DNA from: Lachnospiraceae bacterium
GTDB taxonomy: Bacteria > Bacillota_A > Clostridia > Lachnospirales > Lachnospiraceae
Direction of reading: 5' to 3'
DNA length: 15,896 bases
Assembly (NCBI GenBank): GCA_021770615.1
Contig: JAETQR010000061.1
Coordinates: 1-15,896 of the forward strand
A model generated the notes under the pieces. The model ran no database searches and had not been told where the DNA came from. It saw only the letters and a list, made by a program, of their open reading frames with translations. The translations under genes and the position numbers were made by a program. Of this stretch, positions 13,367 through 15,896 are shown in pieces (the first letter of the stretch is position 1; each line of letters starts with the position of its first letter).

Positions 13367-14248
13367 ATGCAGATAAATATAGAAAAAAATCAAAAAGAGA
13401 AAAAAGAACATGGTAATTATGCATTTCCGGTCTATGTATCTGTAGAAAAAATCGAGGCATATGAGCAGGGGGCATTTTTGTGGCATTGGCATCCGGAGGT
13501 GGAGCTTACCTGGATCGTGTCAGGAGAGATGGAGTATCATGTGAATGATCAGAAGTATGACCTTGCAGAAGGAGAAGGGCTATTCGGGAACAGTAATACG
13601 CTGCATTCGGGATATAGGAAAGGGGACAGTGAGTGCACGTATATTTCTATTACATTTCACCCACGATTTTTGTACGGCTATGAGAGCAGCATACTTCAGA
13701 CAAAATATGTAGAATTTATTGTGGGAAATGACCAGTGGCCATCTATGAAGCTGGAAAGAAACCTGGTATGGCATCAGGAATTGATAAAGTGGATGCAGGA
13801 GATCTACCGGCTCTGGGGAGAGAGGCCGGAAGACTATGAGATGCAGATCCATATCATACTTATGAAAATCTGGCAGAAACTGTATCAATATTTTACAAAG
13901 CAGCCGGAGAAGGAAAAACCACGCCGGGAACATATCCAGAGGCTGCGGGATATGGTCTCTTATATGGAGGGAAGATACAATCAGGATATTTCCCTTAAAG
14001 ATGTTGCTTCTCATGTGAATATATGCAGGAGTGAGTGCTGCCGTTTCTTTAAAAAACATATGAATATGACGATTTTTGAGTATCTTATGTTTTTGCGGGT
14101 ACAAAAAAGCCTGCCTTATCTGAAGGCAGGAGAAAGTGTCACGAAGACTGCGGGGCTGGTGGGGTTTGCAAGCCCCGCATATTATGGACAGATTTTTAAG
14201 CGTTATATGAAATGTACTCCAAAGGAGTATCAAAAGGGACAGATGTAG
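13367..14248 (+). CDS. AraC-family regulator, probable activator of galKT
   Basis: A 293-residue regulator. The N-terminal half is a cupin-like sugar-sensing domain (FLWHWHPEVELTWIVSGE around 37-54, and NSNTLHSGY at 75-83). The C-terminal 100 residues form the AraC DNA-binding domain with two HTHs: ISLKDVASHVNICRSECCRF (208-227) and the second around VTKTAGLVGFASPAYYGQIF (258-277), ending in the usual KCTPKEYQK. AAGGA lies about ten bases before the ATG. It is divergent from galK with 132 bases between, so galactose-responsive activation of galKT is the natural inference. A ligand other than galactose is possible. It is convergent with the ECF S gene 17 bases away, and no clear terminator separates them. 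Confidence 0.85.
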   Translation: MQINIEKNQKEKKEHGNYAFPVYVSVEKIEAYEQGAFLWHWHPEVELTWIVSGEMEYHVNDQKYDLAEGEGLFGNSNTLHSGYRKGDSECTYISITFHPRFLYGYESSILQTKYVEFIVGNDQWPSMKLERNLVWHQELIKWMQEIYRLWGERPEDYEMQIHIILMKIWQKLYQYFTKQPEKEKPRREHIQRLRDMVSYMEGRYNQDISLKDVASHVNICRSECCRFFKKHMNMTIFEYLMFLRVQKSLPYLKAGESVTKTAGLVGFASPAYYGQIFKRYMKCTPKEYQKGQM

Positions 14249-14265
14249 GGAATTGTAAACATTTT

Positions 14266-14775
14266 TTATAGTTGATGTTGAATTCCCGGCAGCCGGTCAA
14301 GCGCTTTCGCTGCGATCAGGAAAATAATTGCACTTCCTGCAGACTGGATGACATTTCCAATTGCAGAAGCGGCGGCGGTGGCAAAGGAACCGAAAATAAG
14401 TCCTTCTGCGAGGTAATATCCGGCAATGCAGATCAAAGCCGCAAGAAATGGCGCTATGATATTATGGACGCATAATGCCTTATCGTTTTTGCTGGTGAAT
14501 GGTAATGTGATCAACATTTTAATGATGATCGTGGCAGGCGCCCATGCAGGTGCGGTCAGAAGATCTGCAAGCCCTCCGCCGATGGCGGCGGCCGCAAGAG
14601 CATAAGGGCGCGGCAGGAGCACTGCCGCAAGGTAGATCAGGGCATCTCCGAAGTGCACATACCCTCCGTTTGTTCCATAAGGGATATGGAAAATGTAAGC
14701 CGTCATAAGTGTGATCATGGCGGCAAATAAACCAGTGGCAGTCATAAGAGTTATTGGTTTTGCGGTTGCTTTCAT
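14266..14775 (-). CDS. ECF transporter S component, probable vitamin B6 uptake
   Basis: A 169-residue membrane protein with about six hydrophobic segments, the size and topology of an ECF substrate-binding S component. GGYVHFGDALIYLAAVLLP (37-55) and the GGLADLL...WAPATIIIK stretch (67-86) are typical of the S-component group related to the predicted pyridoxine and hydroxymethylpyrimidine transporters. It needs the shared EcfA/A'/T module, which is not in this window. GAGGAGG lies about eight bases before the ATG. It is the second gene after the pyridoxal kinase, 31 bases downstream. That pairing suggests uptake of pyridoxine, pyridoxal or pyridoxamine followed by trapping as the phosphate. 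The substrate is inferred from context only, and a thiamine precursor is the main alternative. Confidence 0.8.
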   Translation of the reverse strand: MKATAKPITLMTATGLFAAMITLMTAYIFHIPYGTNGGYVHFGDALIYLAAVLLPRPYALAAAAIGGGLADLLTAPAWAPATIIIKMLITLPFTSKNDKALCVHNIIAPFLAALICIAGYYLAEGLIFGSFATAAASAIGNVIQSAGSAIIFLIAAKALDRLPGIQHQL

Positions 14776-14806
14776 TGTTACATTCCTCCTCGTTTTCAGT
14801 ATATAA

Positions 14807-15676
14807 CTATTTGTCGGGCAATGTGCCGGGAATCAACATAGATAAGTATTTTTCATAGTTTACTCCGTCATTGCGCGGAACCTGCTCCTTTATAGAATCT
14901 GCAAGGGCGGCTTCCAGAAAGCTGCCCGCCGTAAGGGTGATAGATGGGATATCCTCGCCTCTTGCAATTCCGGCTGCAATGCAGGAGGCAAACAGGTCTC
15001 CGGTTCCGGAGTAACTCCCTCCGATGTACGGGAAGGCAAGTAAGCGGCTTTCTCCATCGGAAATACATAAATTTCCCATTTGTTTTGTGTGTTGTTCGTC
15101 TGTGAACTGTATGCCGGTGACAATAACGTGTTCAGGGCCTCTTTTGCACAGCTTTTGTCCCAGCTTTAAAATCACGGATAGCTGCCGGTGATAGTCACCG
15201 GCTATTGTCAGCGTCTCATAGGGGGTGTCTGTAAGCAGTGCAAGTTCGGTAAGGTTCGGTGTGATGATGTCTGCCCGAAGCGCCAGTTTTTTCATCTGTT
15301 CCAGAAGACTTGGCGTAAACAGGTCATAGGTCTTTCCGTCATCTCCCAGCACCGGATCTACCAGCAGAAATGTGTCCGGTGCATCAAATGTGTCTATAAA
15401 ATGGAAGATCTGACGGATCTGCTCCTCGCTTGCCACAAAACCTGTGTAGATACCGTCGAAGGACTGGCCCATTTTTTTCCATTCTCTCCGAAAGTGTTCC
15501 ATTTTTTCAGTATAATCGTCACAATAATAGGCAGGGTAGCCGGTCTGCGCCGTTAATATGGCGGTAGGGAGAGGACAGGGCTGGACACCCATTGCGGATA
15601 TGACGGATATGGCAGCCGTCAGGGAGCATCTTCCAAAACCCGATAAATCATTGATTACAGCAATTTTTTTTGTCAT
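14807..15676 (-). CDS. pdxK: pyridoxal/pyridoxamine kinase (PdxK/PdxY type)
   Basis: A 289-residue cytoplasmic ribokinase-fold enzyme that phosphorylates B6 vitamers with ATP in the salvage route to pyridoxal phosphate. It opens with KKIAVINDLSGFGRCSLTAA (3-22), typical of PdxK/PdxY. LVDPVLGDDGKTY (105-117) and TPNLTE (139-144) line the nucleotide and metal site. YSGTGDLF (222-229) holds the anion hole and the catalytic Asp at 227. The length is normal. It belongs to the PdxK/PdxY group and not the ThiD-like one. The choice between the symbols pdxK and pdxY is not decided by sequence. AAGGATGG lies about ten bases before the ATG. It is the first gene of a two-gene unit with the S component. 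I see no riboswitch or PdxR-type site upstream. Confidence 0.88.
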   Translation of the reverse strand: MTKKIAVINDLSGFGRCSLTAAISVISAMGVQPCPLPTAILTAQTGYPAYYCDDYTEKMEHFRREWKKMGQSFDGIYTGFVASEEQIRQIFHFIDTFDAPDTFLLVDPVLGDDGKTYDLFTPSLLEQMKKLALRADIITPNLTELALLTDTPYETLTIAGDYHRQLSVILKLGQKLCKRGPEHVIVTGIQFTDEQHTKQMGNLCISDGESRLLAFPYIGGSYSGTGDLFASCIAAGIARGEDIPSITLTAGSFLEAALADSIKEQVPRNDGVNYEKYLSMLIPGTLPDK

Positions 15677-15702
15677 AAATCTGTACCATCCTTAAAGGTT
15701 AA

Positions 15703-15737
15703 ACATATAGTAGCACTAAAGTGGATGTGTTGAAAAG
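15703..15737 (-). promoter_or_regulatory. tentative promoter of the pdxK unit
   Basis: On the minus strand TTTCAA is followed by a 17-base spacer and TACTAT, placing a start near 15697, about 20 bases before the pdxK ATG. The match is mediocre. AAGTGG (15719-15724) and CCACTT (15747-15752) form an inverted repeat across this region that might be an operator. Confidence 0.3.
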
Positions 15738-15767
15738 TCCAGATAACCACTTCTTAACCAGGCCAGT

Positions 15768-15796
15768 TTGACGCGCTTTATCAGCTCTGAAGAATA
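15768..15796 (+). promoter_or_regulatory. tentative promoter of the gene beyond the right edge
   Basis: TTGACG (15768-15773), a 17-base spacer and AGAATA (15791-15796). It points right toward the ribosome site at about 15878, with a leader near 90 bases. The -35 is good and the -10 moderate. Confidence 0.4.
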
Positions 15797-15891
15797 AAAA
15801 CTTTTCGCAGTAAAAATGCTATATTTTGCCATATTTCCTTCTGGTGTTGTAAAATAACAGAAAGAAATTTTACGCACAGGAGGAAAAACTG

Positions 15892-15896
15892 TTGAA
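15892..15896 (+). CDS. start of a gene running off the right edge (partial)
   Basis: AGGAGGA at 15878-15884 is followed after seven bases by TTG at 15892. It is a strong ribosome site with no other start in range before the edge. A + strand gene beginning with TTG is likely. Its product cannot be told. Confidence 0.4.

Noticed and set aside
13580..14233. A 217-codon minus-strand frame opposite the AraC-type regulator.
   Set aside because: The plus frame has both cupin and HTH motifs, so this is a shadow frame.
15677..15896. Riboswitch upstream of pdxK or of the right-edge gene.
   Set aside because: I looked for conserved cores of common riboswitches and saw none. Only a short inverted repeat is present.

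Overview
The window reads like a chromosome segment of a gut-type, spore-forming Firmicute of the Clostridia, most likely a Lachnospiraceae member. This rests on moderate to low G+C, strong AGGAGG-type ribosome sites, a clostridial [FeFe] hydrogenase, a class II GalT, an ECF-type vitamin S component and a clostridial WYL/zinc-ribbon/radical-SAM cassette. The species cannot be fixed from the sequence alone.

Layout. (1) 1-2794: the 3' part of a Pel-type exopolysaccharide operon on +, with the last codons of an upstream gene, a PelE-like two-TM protein and PelG, closed by a strong hairpin terminator. (2) 2820-3848 (-): an AT-rich single-protein regulator joining a DNA-binding HTH, a GHKL ATPase and a STAS-like domain. 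(3) 3964-6336 (+): a WYL-domain repressor, a small zinc-ribbon protein and an SPL-like radical SAM enzyme. Two matching GACA-N5-TGTC palindromes mark an autoregulated regulon: one lies at the transcription start of the repressor gene, the other overlaps the promoter of the two downstream genes and contains the repressor's own stop codon. (4) 6333-6710 (-): two small genes of 50 and 58 codons that are easily missed. (5) 7007-8359 (+): a two-gene module, a Panacea-domain (DUF4065/SocA-like) antitoxin followed with zero spacing by a four-TM protein. It has its own promoter and looks like a toxin-antitoxin or defence pair, lying on the 3' side of tRNA-Ser(CGA). (6) 8480-8913: tRNA-Ser (-) and a tandemly duplicated, highly structured repeat of about 105 bp with a 121-bp period. 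(7) 9235-10461 (+): an [FeFe] hydrogenase with variant (group B-like) H-cluster motifs. (8) 10456-14248: galactokinase and galactose-1-phosphate uridylyltransferase (-, galK-galT) with a divergent AraC-type regulator. (9) 14266-15676 (-): pyridoxal kinase and an ECF S component, a likely vitamin B6 salvage pair. (10) The right edge holds the ribosome site and probable TTG start of another + gene.

How they work together. PelE-like and PelG would act at the membrane in making and exporting an exopolysaccharide. GalK and GalT carry out the first Leloir steps, probably under the AraC-type protein. The hydrogenase would dispose of, or sense, fermentative reductant. PdxK and the S component would take up and trap B6 vitamers. 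The WYL cassette and the Panacea/membrane pair are the least characterised parts and the best candidates for new biology. Start sites were moved from the longest open frame where the ribosome site decided: the hydrogenase to 9235, the Panacea gene to 7007 and galT to 12012.
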